Source of the DNA: CANHBY01 sp031374415
GTDB lineage: Bacteria > Pseudomonadota > Gammaproteobacteria > Burkholderiales > Burkholderiaceae_C
Direction: 5' to 3'
Length of the DNA stretch: 11,687 bases
NCBI GenBank assembly: GCA_031374415.1
Contig: JANMGB010000019.1
Span: forward strand, 1 to 11,687
In this document: one piece after another, positions 1 through 5,319 of the stretch
Layout of the letters: each line of letters opens with the position of its first letter
Position numbering within the stretch: position 1 is the first letter of the stretch
Notes under the pieces: model-generated
The model's input: the letters and a program-made list of their open reading frames with translations, nothing else
What the model was told of the DNA's origin: nothing
Database searches by the model: none
Program-made: the position numbers and the translations under genes

Positions 1-141
1 CAATGCTGTTCTGCGTTCCTACGTGGAGGCGCATAAGGCGCACGCGAAATGAGCAACAGCGACAAGCAGCTTGAGGCCGCCGAATACAGTTACCAGATCG
101 ACCCGCGCCCCGCCGACCTTGGCGGCGGCTGGCGGTTGCGC
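1..141. repeat. Terminal redundancy, left copy (circular junction)
   Basis: These 141 bases are identical to the last 141 bases of the window (11547-11687). The copy holds the last 52 bases of the BrnA-like antitoxin gene and the start of the 80-aa gene, both intact across the junction. An exact overlap of this size is the usual sign of a circular molecule written out linearly, not of a biological duplication. The true molecule is therefore 11,546 bp. Confidence 0.93.
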
Positions 142-291
142 CTTCTGGAGAGCGGCGAGGAGGTTGGGGGCGGGGTGTTCCCGCTGGCTGAGTACGCGAC
201 GGCAGAGAACCCAGAGGAAGCGTCCAGCTATGCCTATGAAGACGCCTTGGTCGAGGCTTCGGCCTGGCTGACATCGAGGGGCGAAGACTGA
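49..291 (+). CDS. Conserved-looking hypothetical protein, 80 aa
   Basis: Small acidic soluble protein with no signal peptide or membrane segment. Its core contains YQIDPRPADLGGGWRLRLLE (residues 15-34), followed by a GGGVFP turn and an acidic AYEDALVEASAWL helix near the C-terminus. This looks like a small hypothetical family seen on proteobacterial plasmids and islands, recalled from memory; I know no function for it. The start overlaps the stop of the BrnA-like gene as ATGA (49-52), so the two are probably translationally coupled. The gene lies between the BrnTA remnant and repA, and 77 bp separate it from repA. In pTF-FC2-type plasmids this interval holds the pas addiction genes, but nothing in this protein resembles a Pas component. 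Confidence 0.75.
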   Translation: MSNSDKQLEAAEYSYQIDPRPADLGGGWRLRLLESGEEVGGGVFPLAEYATAENPEEASSYAYEDALVEASAWLTSRGED

Positions 292-304
292 GCGAAGATT
301 AAAC

Positions 305-337
305 GGCGCGGCAGGGGATTGGGCCCCCGGCAGCGCC
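305..337 (+). promoter_or_regulatory. Possible hairpin in the repA leader
   Basis: GGCGC (305-309) can pair with GCGCC (333-337), and GGGG (314-317) with CCCC inside 324-328, with an unpaired GGCA-like stretch on each side. The structure lies 31 bp before the repA start, which has its own ribosome site (GGAG, six bases upstream of ATG 369). It could be a weak attenuator or leader structure controlling RepAC synthesis, or could be chance in GC-rich DNA. No T tract follows, so it is not a simple terminator. I see no convincing promoter between 292 and 368. Confidence 0.25.
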
Positions 338-368
338 TAACCAAAACAGTTCTAACACGGAGAACAGC

Positions 369-1247
369 ATGGCTTTAGACATTATGGCGGCCTTCACAAA
401 TGAGCCGCCCGAACTCGATTTCATCTGGCCGGGATTCCTGGCCGGAACCGTGGGCGCACTGGTTGCTCCTGGTGCGACTGGCAAGAGCTTCTTCGCACTC
501 GAAGCGGCTATGTCGATTGCTTGCAGCGTGGCCGGTGGCGATCTCGTCGGGCTGACGCCAAAGCAGACAGGCCGCGTGATCTATTTCGCCGGGGAAGATC
601 CGCAGCCAGCACTCATCAAGCGGGTTCACTCCATCGGCCAGCACTTGGGGCAGTCTGCCCGCGAAGCCATCGCGGCGAACCTGATTCTTGAACCGATCAT
701 GGGCAAGCGTCTGAACGTGATGGATGAGGTGCACTTGCGCCGCGTGACGGAGTATTCCACCGGTGCACGGCTGATCGTGCTCGACACACTCAGCCGCATT
801 CACCAGCTCGACGAGAACAGCAACGGCGACATGGCCCGCCTTGTCGCCACGCTTGAGCACGTCGCGGCCACCACCGGCGCATCCGTGCTGTACCTGCATC
901 ACGTCAACAAGAGCAGCGCCCGCGATGGCCAGACAGACCAGCAGCAGGCAGCGCGGGGCGCGTCTGCCTTGATCGACAACGCCAGATGGTGCGGCTACGT
1001 CGCCAAAATGACAGAGCAGGAGGCCGAGCGCCTGAGTGACTGCGGCTTTGACCGTTCGTCCATTGGCGACCGACGCGGCCTATTCGTGCGGTTCGGCGTG
1101 AGCAAACAAAACTACGACGTCACCCCACTCGACCGCTGGTATCAGAGGCACAGCGGCGGGGTGTTGCTGCCCGTTCAACTGGTGGAAACCAAGCAAGAAA
1201 ACGGAAAAGTTGGAAAGGGCAAAGGTTATGACTCAGCAGCGTATTAA
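369..1247 (+). CDS. repA: RepA, hexameric replicative DNA helicase (IncQ type)
   Basis: RepA of IncQ plasmids is a RecA-fold hexameric helicase that unwinds oriV after RepC has bound the iterons. This makes replication independent of host DnaB, DnaC and DnaA. The 292-aa protein matches RSF1010 RepA (279 aa) along its length: GTVGALVAPGATGKS with the Walker A motif at residues 33-40 (K39), an AGED acidic motif at 74-77, Walker B LIVLD ending at D139, then LYLHHVNK, a DQQQAARGASALIDNARW segment and the C-terminal FVRFGVSKQNY/WYQRH block. The ATG at 369 has GGAG six bases upstream. The 3' end overlaps repC by 20 bp, indicating translational coupling. It is full length with all key motifs intact. 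Confidence 0.95.
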   Translation: MALDIMAAFTNEPPELDFIWPGFLAGTVGALVAPGATGKSFFALEAAMSIACSVAGGDLVGLTPKQTGRVIYFAGEDPQPALIKRVHSIGQHLGQSAREAIAANLILEPIMGKRLNVMDEVHLRRVTEYSTGARLIVLDTLSRIHQLDENSNGDMARLVATLEHVAATTGASVLYLHHVNKSSARDGQTDQQQAARGASALIDNARWCGYVAKMTEQEAERLSDCGFDRSSIGDRRGLFVRFGVSKQNYDVTPLDRWYQRHSGGVLLPVQLVETKQENGKVGKGKGYDSAAY

Positions 1248-2178
1248 GCCGGCCTATGCCAAGTTCGACCCTGCCCATGTGTTTGACGGACTTTTTGTGC
1301 CAACCAAGGGCAAAAAGCGCGGGCGCTTGTATGTGCCACCTCGCCGCTTTGGGGATAGCGAAATCAGCTTCCAAGGGTTCGAGCAGTTAGGGGCAGACGA
1401 TCAATCTATCCTGCTTGCTGTAAGCGCCCAGCTTGGCATTGATGGTTTGATGATCGAGGCAAAACCACCTGGCGAAATCGGCAAACAGTTGCGCTTGGCT
1501 CTGGACTTTGACAATGACGACGGCAGGCCGCTGAAGACCAAAAAAACCAGCTTGCGAAGCCTGCTGATTGACGCCGGATATGACGACCCGGAAAGCGGGG
1601 CAGCACTCGGAAGAACTAAGGCGAGTTTGAACAGGCTCGGCAATGCTCAGATACGGGAGGTCAATCACACCACTGGCTGGGACTACCGCTGTAATCTTGT
1701 GTCAAGCAGGTTCAACCACAAGACCGGAGAAATTTTCGTCGCGGTTAACCCACGTCTGACTGGTGCGGTTTTCCGAGAACAGCACGTCAAGGTTTCGCTG
1801 TTTGAGCGCAACGAGCTGGAAAGCGAAGCCGCCAAGCTGTTGCACTGCTGGCTGTGCTCAAACATCCGGCTTGGTCGTGCGCTCGGCAACGGCAACGGGG
1901 CGCGCCTTGACATCCTAGCCCCTCATGTCTGGGGACAAGCGGCATGGGAAGGATTTGCAGCATCTGATCGCAGCAAGAAACGGGGCCAGTTGCGGGATGC
2001 TCTGGACGAAATCGCAGACCGCACACGCGGCCTGCAAGGGGGCATAGGCTGGGCTATCGATCAGACCAGCGGGCTTGTGCTGGTGAGTCGTCCCAAGGAA
2101 CTACCGTTCCTTGAGGGTGAGCACGACATGACTCCCAGCGAGTTACATGACCTGATGAGCCAGGCGGCTGCTCGTTGA
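1228..2178 (+). CDS. repC: RepC, iteron-binding replication initiator (IncQ type)
   Basis: RepC binds the oriV iterons, opens the neighbouring AT-rich DNA and lets RepA load; in IncQ plasmids it also sets copy number and incompatibility. This 316-aa protein shares with RSF1010 RepC (283 aa) the DPAHV start region, the LGADDQSILLAV segment, GKQLRLAL, a SLRSLLIDAG-like stretch, the FVAVNPRLTGAV strand and a late LESEAAKLLHCWLCSNI helix. I chose ATG 1228 because GGAAAGGG lies eight bases upstream; an in-frame TTG at 1210 is less likely. The start lies inside the end of repA. The protein is somewhat longer than RSF1010 RepC, mainly in the N-terminal half, as expected for a different iteron specificity. 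Confidence 0.9.
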   Translation: MTQQRIKPAYAKFDPAHVFDGLFVPTKGKKRGRLYVPPRRFGDSEISFQGFEQLGADDQSILLAVSAQLGIDGLMIEAKPPGEIGKQLRLALDFDNDDGRPLKTKKTSLRSLLIDAGYDDPESGAALGRTKASLNRLGNAQIREVNHTTGWDYRCNLVSSRFNHKTGEIFVAVNPRLTGAVFREQHVKVSLFERNELESEAAKLLHCWLCSNIRLGRALGNGNGARLDILAPHVWGQAAWEGFAASDRSKKRGQLRDALDEIADRTRGLQGGIGWAIDQTSGLVLVSRPKELPFLEGEHDMTPSELHDLMSQAAAR

Positions 2179-2199
2179 GCAGCTGAGTGGATGTGGCCG

Positions 2200-2247
2200 C
2201 TCGAAAACCGTTCTCGGTCCAAACGGGTTAGAACGGCGAGTTTCGAG
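2200..2247. terminator. Convergent hairpin between repC and the HigA-like gene
   Basis: CTCGAAA (2200-2206) pairs perfectly with TTTCGAG (2241-2247), and CCGTTCT (2208-2214) pairs perfectly with AGAACGG (2230-2236). This gives a 14-bp interrupted stem around a 15-base loop, with a bulge on the right side. It lies between two genes whose 3' ends face each other (repC ends at 2178, higA-like at 2252), where a bidirectional terminator is expected. There is no long T run on either strand, so efficiency is uncertain; the outer A/T bases of the stem may substitute. Confidence 0.45.
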
Positions 2248-2251
2248 AAGA

Positions 2252-2533
2252 TCAGGCCGTTTCAAGTACCCGCATCTCGATGTGAAGTCCCGCCGCCGTT
2301 GCCATGTTCACCAGCGCATCGAGGCCGAACAAGTTGATCTTGCCGCGCATCAGATCCGAGATGCGCGGCTGAGTCACGCCGAAGAGCTTGGCGGCTTGCG
2401 CCTGGCTCATCTTGGTACGGGTGAGGTGGTTCTTCAACGCCGTCATCAGAACGGAACGAAGTTTCATGTTTTCCGCTTCTTCCGGGGTGTCCTCGATGGC
2501 ATCCCACACGCTGGCAAATCGTTGGTTGCTCAT
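2252..2533 (-). CDS. HigA-type antitoxin, XRE helix-turn-helix
   Basis: This 93-aa protein should neutralise the RelE/HigB-type toxin encoded just upstream and repress the pair's promoter. Residues 42-64 (MSQAQAAKLFGVTQPRISDL onward) form a clear XRE-family helix-turn-helix, followed by an NLFGLDALVNMATAAGLHIE segment typical of small HigA-like antitoxins. It starts at ATG 2533 with AGGAG about eight bases upstream. The start overlaps the toxin stop by four bases (ATGA), giving toxin-first order. The pair faces repC and reads away from oriV. It is full length; family assignment is firm, activity is inferred. Confidence 0.88.
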   Translation of the reverse strand: MSNQRFASVWDAIEDTPEEAENMKLRSVLMTALKNHLTRTKMSQAQAAKLFGVTQPRISDLMRGKINLFGLDALVNMATAAGLHIEMRVLETA

Positions 2534-2868
2534 TGGCCTAGCTCCTTCAACAGCTCCCGGTAACGTTTCGTGGCCAAGTCCAGATCGGTCTTGCTGGTCT
2601 TCTCTGTCTTCTTCTGGAAGCAGTGGAGCACATAGACGGCATCGGCGAACTTGGCAACGTAGACGACCCGGAACGCACCGGCTGCATCCCGAATCCGAAT
2701 TTCCTTCACACCTTGGCCCACAGGGTTCATGGGCTTCCAGTCGTCGGGCTCTTGGCCGTTCTGCACCTGATCGAGCTGATGGCCTGCCTCGCGCCTGGCT
2801 GGGAGAGGAAAGGTGCGAAGGTCATCAAGGGAGTTACCCCGGAACTCGACGGGTTTGGGATCGGTCAC
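2530..2868 (-). CDS. RelE/HigB-type toxin (phage Gp49-like family)
   Basis: Toxins of this family cleave mRNA, generally on the ribosome, and are held inactive by the paired HigA. Diagnostic segments are KPVEFRGNSLDDLRTFP at the N-terminus, the basic strand VKEIRIRDAAGAFRVVYVAK, the VYVLHCFQKKTEKT block and a C-terminal DLDLATKRYRELLKEL helix, as in PF05973. I place the start at GTG 2868 (112 aa, the usual family length) because conserved sequence begins there and a promoter and operator lie immediately upstream. A longer reading from TTG 2922 would run back through that promoter. No good ribosome site precedes the GTG, so the message may be leaderless or nearly so. The gene is intact. Confidence 0.85.
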   Translation of the reverse strand: MTDPKPVEFRGNSLDDLRTFPLPARREAGHQLDQVQNGQEPDDWKPMNPVGQGVKEIRIRDAAGAFRVVYVAKFADAVYVLHCFQKKTEKTSKTDLDLATKRYRELLKELGQ

Positions 2869-2874
2869 ACATGG

Positions 2875-2904
2875 ACCATACAATATTTTGTATGTGCCTG
2901 GCAA
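2875..2904 (-). promoter_or_regulatory. Promoter and palindromic operator of the HigBA-type pair
   Basis: On the - strand TTGCCA (2904-2899) and TATGGT (2880-2875) lie 18 bases apart, a plausible sigma70 promoter. Within it sits a perfect palindrome CATACAA (2877-2883), TATT, TTGTATG (2888-2894). Two-fold symmetry overlapping the -10 region is what an autorepressing HigA dimer would be expected to bind. The position supports toxin translation from GTG 2868. Confidence 0.5.
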
Positions 2905-2985
2905 GGGGCCACCCGGACGCAATGGGCGGCTAACGTCGATTTTTCCCGTTTCTGAGGCACCCCTTCAGGGCAGCGATGGAATAGC

Positions 2986-3070
2986 CCGGCCCAAGTAGCA
3001 ACTACCGGCTTAGGTGGCAACCACCCCCGGCTTAGGTGGCAACCACCCCCGGCTTAAGTGGCAATCTGAC
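2986..3070. repeat. oriV iterons, 22-bp direct repeats
   Basis: Two adjacent perfect 22-bp copies beginning CCGGCTTAGGTGGCAACC lie at 3005-3026 and 3027-3048. A degenerate 19-base copy (2986-3004, CCGGCCCAAGTAGCAACTA) precedes them, and a copy diverging in its last third (3049-3070, starting CCGGCTTAAGTGGCAA) follows. A repeat period of 22 bp is known for IncQ2 plasmids (pTF-FC2, pTC-F14), versus 20 bp in RSF1010. These should be the RepC binding sites. Only two full copies is few, so they may bear on incompatibility and copy number. I see no gene in 2905-2985. Confidence 0.85.
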
Positions 3071-3094
3071 AGACCCAAAAAACGGGCGCAAACC

Positions 3095-3160
3095 CTTGCA
3101 TTACATAGCTTTTTGCCGTTCGGCAAATTTCCGTTCTAAGAAGTTCTAAAGAACTTCTAG
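3095..3160. other. AT-rich oriV segment with two palindromes (likely opening region)
   Basis: Immediately beside the iterons the sequence becomes locally AT-rich. It holds TTTGCCG (3112-3118) TT CGGCAAA (3121-3127), a short tight hairpin, and AGAAGTTCT (3139-3147) AA AGAACTTCT (3150-3158), a 9-bp perfect inverted repeat. In IncQ origins an AT-rich stretch beside the iterons is where RepC melts the duplex for RepA entry. The role here is inferred from that position. Confidence 0.55.
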
Positions 3161-3165
3161 CATGC

Positions 3166-3239
3166 GCGGCCTTCAGCCGCCGCTTAATGCGGCGTCAAAA
3201 GCCTTGCCTTCGGGCTTCGCCCTGCGCGGGCTAAAGCCC
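3166..3239. other. GC-rich hairpins of oriV, candidate RepB primase start sites (ssi)
   Basis: Several small hairpins lie in succession: GCGGC (3166-3170) with GCCGC (3176-3180); CGCCGC (3178-3183), TTAAT, GCGGCG (3189-3194); and GGGCT (3228-3232) with AGCCC (3235-3239). The first two overlap and are mutually exclusive. IncQ plasmids replicate by strand displacement from two opposed ssi hairpins that the RepB primase recognises, located beside the iterons. These structures are candidates by position only. The rest of the stretch to 3344 is GC-rich and non-coding, with CACGTAGCGTC present at 3281-3291 and again at 3348-3358. Confidence 0.4.
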
Positions 3240-3344
3240 TTGCAGACACACCCCCCGGCCCGCCGCCCTTCCTGGCCAAGCACGTAGCGTCCCACGGTAA
3301 CGGCACCCAACCCCCTGCGTAACGTTCCCCGTTGAAGCAGGCTG

Positions 3345-3399
3345 CTACACGTAGCGTCGTCACTGTCAGTCAGTTTGCTGACAGTGACGACGCTTGTAG
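3345..3399. repeat. Large inverted repeat between oriV and cargo
   Basis: AGCGTCGTCACTGTCAG (3353-3369) is the perfect reverse complement of 3378-3394, separated by the eight-base loop TCAGTTTG. The stem extends, after a three-base bulge, by CTACA (3345-3349) with TGTAG (3395-3399), giving 22 base pairs. This is the strongest secondary structure I found in the window. It could be an ssi site for RepB priming, the remnant of a mobile element end, or a protein-binding site. No T tract follows on either strand, so it is not a standard terminator. Confidence 0.8.
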
Positions 3400-3408
3400 A
3401 GCGCTGGC

Positions 3409-3431
3409 AAAACGGCCCACAGGGCGCTTTT
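3409..3431 (-). terminator. Weak candidate terminator after the cargo operon
   Basis: AAAA (3409-3412) and GCCC (3415-3418) pair with GGGC (3422-3425) and TTTT (3428-3431), with a two-base mismatch on each side and a three-base loop. On the - strand this follows the end of the last cargo gene (3459) by about 30 bases. The stem is short and the T run only four, so this is tentative. Confidence 0.25.
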
Positions 3432-3458
3432 GGTTTGTCTAGGCGCCTTGTCGGTGGG

Positions 3459-3728
3459 TCAAGTCTGTTCGTGCGCTCTGATGCCGTTTGTGTGGCTTCT
3501 GGGTGGCTTTGGCGCTTGGACGACTGCCAGGCGGTTCACCTGGTGCTGGAAATGTCTCAGCAACTCGCTATAGCGGGTGTGTTGTTCACGGTTCAAGATC
3601 ACCGCGCCGCAGGCTGGGCAAAAGTCGCCTGTCACCGCTTGAATGGTCGTGGTTTCGCTCTTGTAGACACATGGCATATCTCGGGTTTCGTGGATCAGTT
3701 CAGCCACTTCACAGCGTGGGCAGTTCAT
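3459..3728 (-). CDS. Orphan MqsA-type zinc-binding N-terminal domain, truncated
   Basis: From ATG 3728 this reads 89 aa. Residues 1-66 closely resemble the N-terminal domain of the MqsA antitoxin: CPRC at 3-6 and CPAC at 37-40 match the zinc ligands Cys3, Cys6, Cys37 and Cys40 of E. coli MqsA, and NREQHTRYSELLRHFQHQVN follows as the expected helix. In MqsA this half binds the MqsR toxin. The XRE-type DNA-binding half that should follow is absent: after about residue 66 the sequence is an unrelated proline-rich tail (VVQAPKPPRSHTNGIRAHEQ), and I find no helix-turn-helix in other frames downstream. No mqsR precedes it. The start overlaps the stop of the two-helix membrane protein gene as ATGA, so it is coupled to the cargo operon. 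It may be a broken antitoxin at a recombination border or a small zinc protein serving the module. Confidence 0.7.
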   Translation of the reverse strand: MNCPRCEVAELIHETRDMPCVYKSETTTIQAVTGDFCPACGAVILNREQHTRYSELLRHFQHQVNRLAVVQAPKPPRSHTNGIRAHEQT

Positions 3729-4171
3729 GTCTTGCCTCGGCCTTTTTGACTGCCAAGCCACCCCGTTGCCAATGCCATAACGAGGCCAGGCAACCATCCT
3801 GGAACGCCCCACCACGACTCGCCCTGGCGCGTCAGAATTGGCAGCTCAGTAGGGCTTTGGTTGGAAATTCGCCAAAAGCCCCATTGATTCCAATGATTTT
3901 GTGGCTCGCGAATGCGAGGCTCGCGGAAAAAGGCTGCTCCCAAGTCAAATGGCTCAAGCTCCTTAGCCCCAATAGGTAGATGCACCCATCCTGAGCCCAC
4001 GAGAATCGAACCATCACCAGGCCATCGGACTCGGTAGTAGTCTTCTCGCATCACATCCTCTGTGAGGATATCGAACTCATACCCAACCGAGGTGTATCGC
4101 CAGCAACCTATCACCCACAACAACAACAGCACCAATGTGCAAAATCCCGCAGCCCATTGCAACATCTTCAT
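3725..4171 (-). CDS. Putative membrane-anchored immunity-like protein, 148 aa
   Basis: I do not recognise the family. Residues 5-23 (WAAGFCTLVLLLLWVIGCW) are a strong N-terminal membrane segment or uncleaved signal anchor. Residues 25-118 form a soluble domain rich in Trp, Tyr and Arg, with W-rich stretches around 94-100. Residues 121-139 (WGVPGWLPGLVMALATGWLG) look like a second membrane helix before a short basic tail. A soluble domain between two helices would probably face the periplasm. Its place after the effector-like gene and the other membrane protein suggests immunity or a module accessory, as inferred from order only. It starts at ATG 4171; ATG 4165 has the better-spaced AAAGG and may be the true start (146 aa). 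Confidence 0.72.
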   Translation of the reverse strand: MKMLQWAAGFCTLVLLLLWVIGCWRYTSVGYEFDILTEDVMREDYYRVRWPGDGSILVGSGWVHLPIGAKELEPFDLGAAFFREPRIREPQNHWNQWGFWRISNQSPTELPILTRQGESWWGVPGWLPGLVMALATGWLGSQKGRGKT

Positions 4172-4196
4172 ACCTTTGTCTCACTTGGCTTGGTAA

Positions 4197-4550
4197 TCAG
4201 CTATATCTCCACAAGAGCACCGCCACATTCAAAATAGTGACCGCTTGAATCAGGCAAATCAAAACGACGGGCAAGATCAACCAATCATGTTCGTCCATAA
4301 AAAAAAATATGACCATAATAACCAGCGCCATCCAAAGAGCTAACAGCCCATTCAACCCCATAGCAGAAGTTCGCCACAAGTCTGCCTTTTGAACACGGGG
4401 TTGCAACGCGATTAGCATCGTACAAAGAGGTAGCATTTCCAACAGACTGATGAAGATCCACGAGTATGAGATCCCCGTACTCTCAAAATTCTTCCAAACC
4501 ACGGCACCACAAGCCAAAAAGTTGATGAATTGCCACTGTCTGGTATACAT
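4197..4550 (-). CDS. Small multi-pass membrane protein, candidate immunity protein
   Basis: This 117-aa protein is mostly membrane: helices at about 28-49, 63-84 and 90-113, plus a shorter hydrophobic stretch at 7-19. The loops are small, the most polar being QPRVQKADLWR (50-60) and MDEHDW (85-90). I do not recognise the family. The gene starts nine bases after the effector-like gene ends. Antibacterial T6SS effectors are normally encoded directly before their immunity protein, and multi-pass immunity proteins usually guard against effectors acting on the membrane or in the periplasm. Assignment as immunity is inferred from position and topology. No strong ribosome site precedes ATG 4550, so translation may depend on coupling to the effector gene. 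Confidence 0.75.
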   Translation of the reverse strand: MYTRQWQFINFLACGAVVWKNFESTGISYSWIFISLLEMLPLCTMLIALQPRVQKADLWRTSAMGLNGLLALWMALVIMVIFFFMDEHDWLILPVVLICLIQAVTILNVAVLLWRYS

Positions 4551-4559
4551 GATGGATTG

Positions 4560-5312
4560 TCATTTCTTCTTCGGTATGGCTGGTACAGCCTTGAATGAAC
4601 CGCTGGATCGAAAATGAACATCCTTACCAGAACGAACCAGAGTTGCACCAACGTATTGGGTTGGTTTTACCCAGAGCCTGCCATGTTCAGCAGGTCTGAT
4701 GGAATCAAACTCATGAGGCATTCCAATAGGCTCACCCTTGCAATCCTCGCAAGGAAAATACACAGGTGTTGATTCTTTGTTTTTTAATTGACCAAGGCCA
4801 CCAAAATTTTTATTCATGTAGACCCAAACATCGTACGCTTTGTCTCTACTGATGACGCCGCATTTTGATCTAACGTCTTCTGGCGTAAATTTTCTTAGGG
4901 CCATATAAAAAGCGAGTTTGTTGGATGTCAAATCCTCAACGCTAAAAGAGCTGCTACTGCGAACTATATCTTTGGGGATAAATGTCCCTTGCCACTCTTC
5001 AAGCTCTTGCCCGGCTGCCTCAAATATTGCAAGTGCAACAGAATTTTTTTCTTGACTGGAAAGCCCCTTCTTAATCACCCAGTTTCTTTCAAATTTCAAG
5101 CCTTTACCGCTTTGAAAGCCATAGTGAATTATGAAGGCGGGATCACCCTCAAGAAAATAATTTAAATTATTTTCAACTGGATTTTTACTGGCCTCTTTTT
5201 CAACTTGTTCAATTAATGGTGTGTGTTGGCCTATATCAGCATGTGCCCAATCGATCCAACCACAACGGCAAGAGTAATCATATCTTCTATCAAAATCTCT
5301 ATTGCTCATCAT
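4560..5312 (-). CDS. Putative T6SS effector, DUF4056-related, carried by Hcp
   Basis: A 250-aa soluble protein with no signal peptide, as expected for Hcp-loaded cargo. Two segments resemble, from memory, the conserved core of DUF4056 (PF13265): YSCRCGWIDWAHA (residues 13-25), corresponding to a C-R-x-G-x-I-D-x-A-H motif with C15 and H24, and SSFSVEDLTSN (121-131), corresponding to the family's F-S-x-E-D-L-x-S-N. Close invariant Cys and His suggest an enzyme, possibly a cysteine hydrolase, but no reaction is established. C188 and C191 (CEDC) may bind metal. ATG 5312 (or 5309) has AGG six bases upstream and lies seven bases after the hcp stop; a longer reading into hcp is unlikely. The gene is strikingly AT-rich (5161-5220 is 16 of 60 GC) against the backbone, suggesting separate origin. 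Effector status is inferred from order: hcp, this gene, then membrane proteins. Confidence 0.6.
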   Translation of the reverse strand: MMSNRDFDRRYDYSCRCGWIDWAHADIGQHTPLIEQVEKEASKNPVENNLNYFLEGDPAFIIHYGFQSGKGLKFERNWVIKKGLSSQEKNSVALAIFEAAGQELEEWQGTFIPKDIVRSSSSFSVEDLTSNKLAFYMALRKFTPEDVRSKCGVISRDKAYDVWVYMNKNFGGLGQLKNKESTPVYFPCEDCKGEPIGMPHEFDSIRPAEHGRLWVKPTQYVGATLVRSGKDVHFRSSGSFKAVPAIPKKK

Positions 5313-5319
5313 TAATGCC

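Noticed and set aside
375..902. 175-aa open frame on - inside repA
   Set aside because: Shadow of repA, which has clear helicase motifs over the same bases.
2388..2933. 181-aa open frame on + across the HigBA-type pair
   Set aside because: Opposite strand of two well-supported toxin-antitoxin genes; low-complexity Ser/Arg/Trp composition typical of a shadow frame.
2986..3070. Tandem 22-bp repeats as a CRISPR array
   Set aside because: The copies are directly adjacent with no spacers, and sit beside an AT-rich stretch as iterons do; no cas genes.
3345..3399. Inverted repeat as an intrinsic terminator for the cargo operon
   Set aside because: Neither strand has a T tract after the stem.
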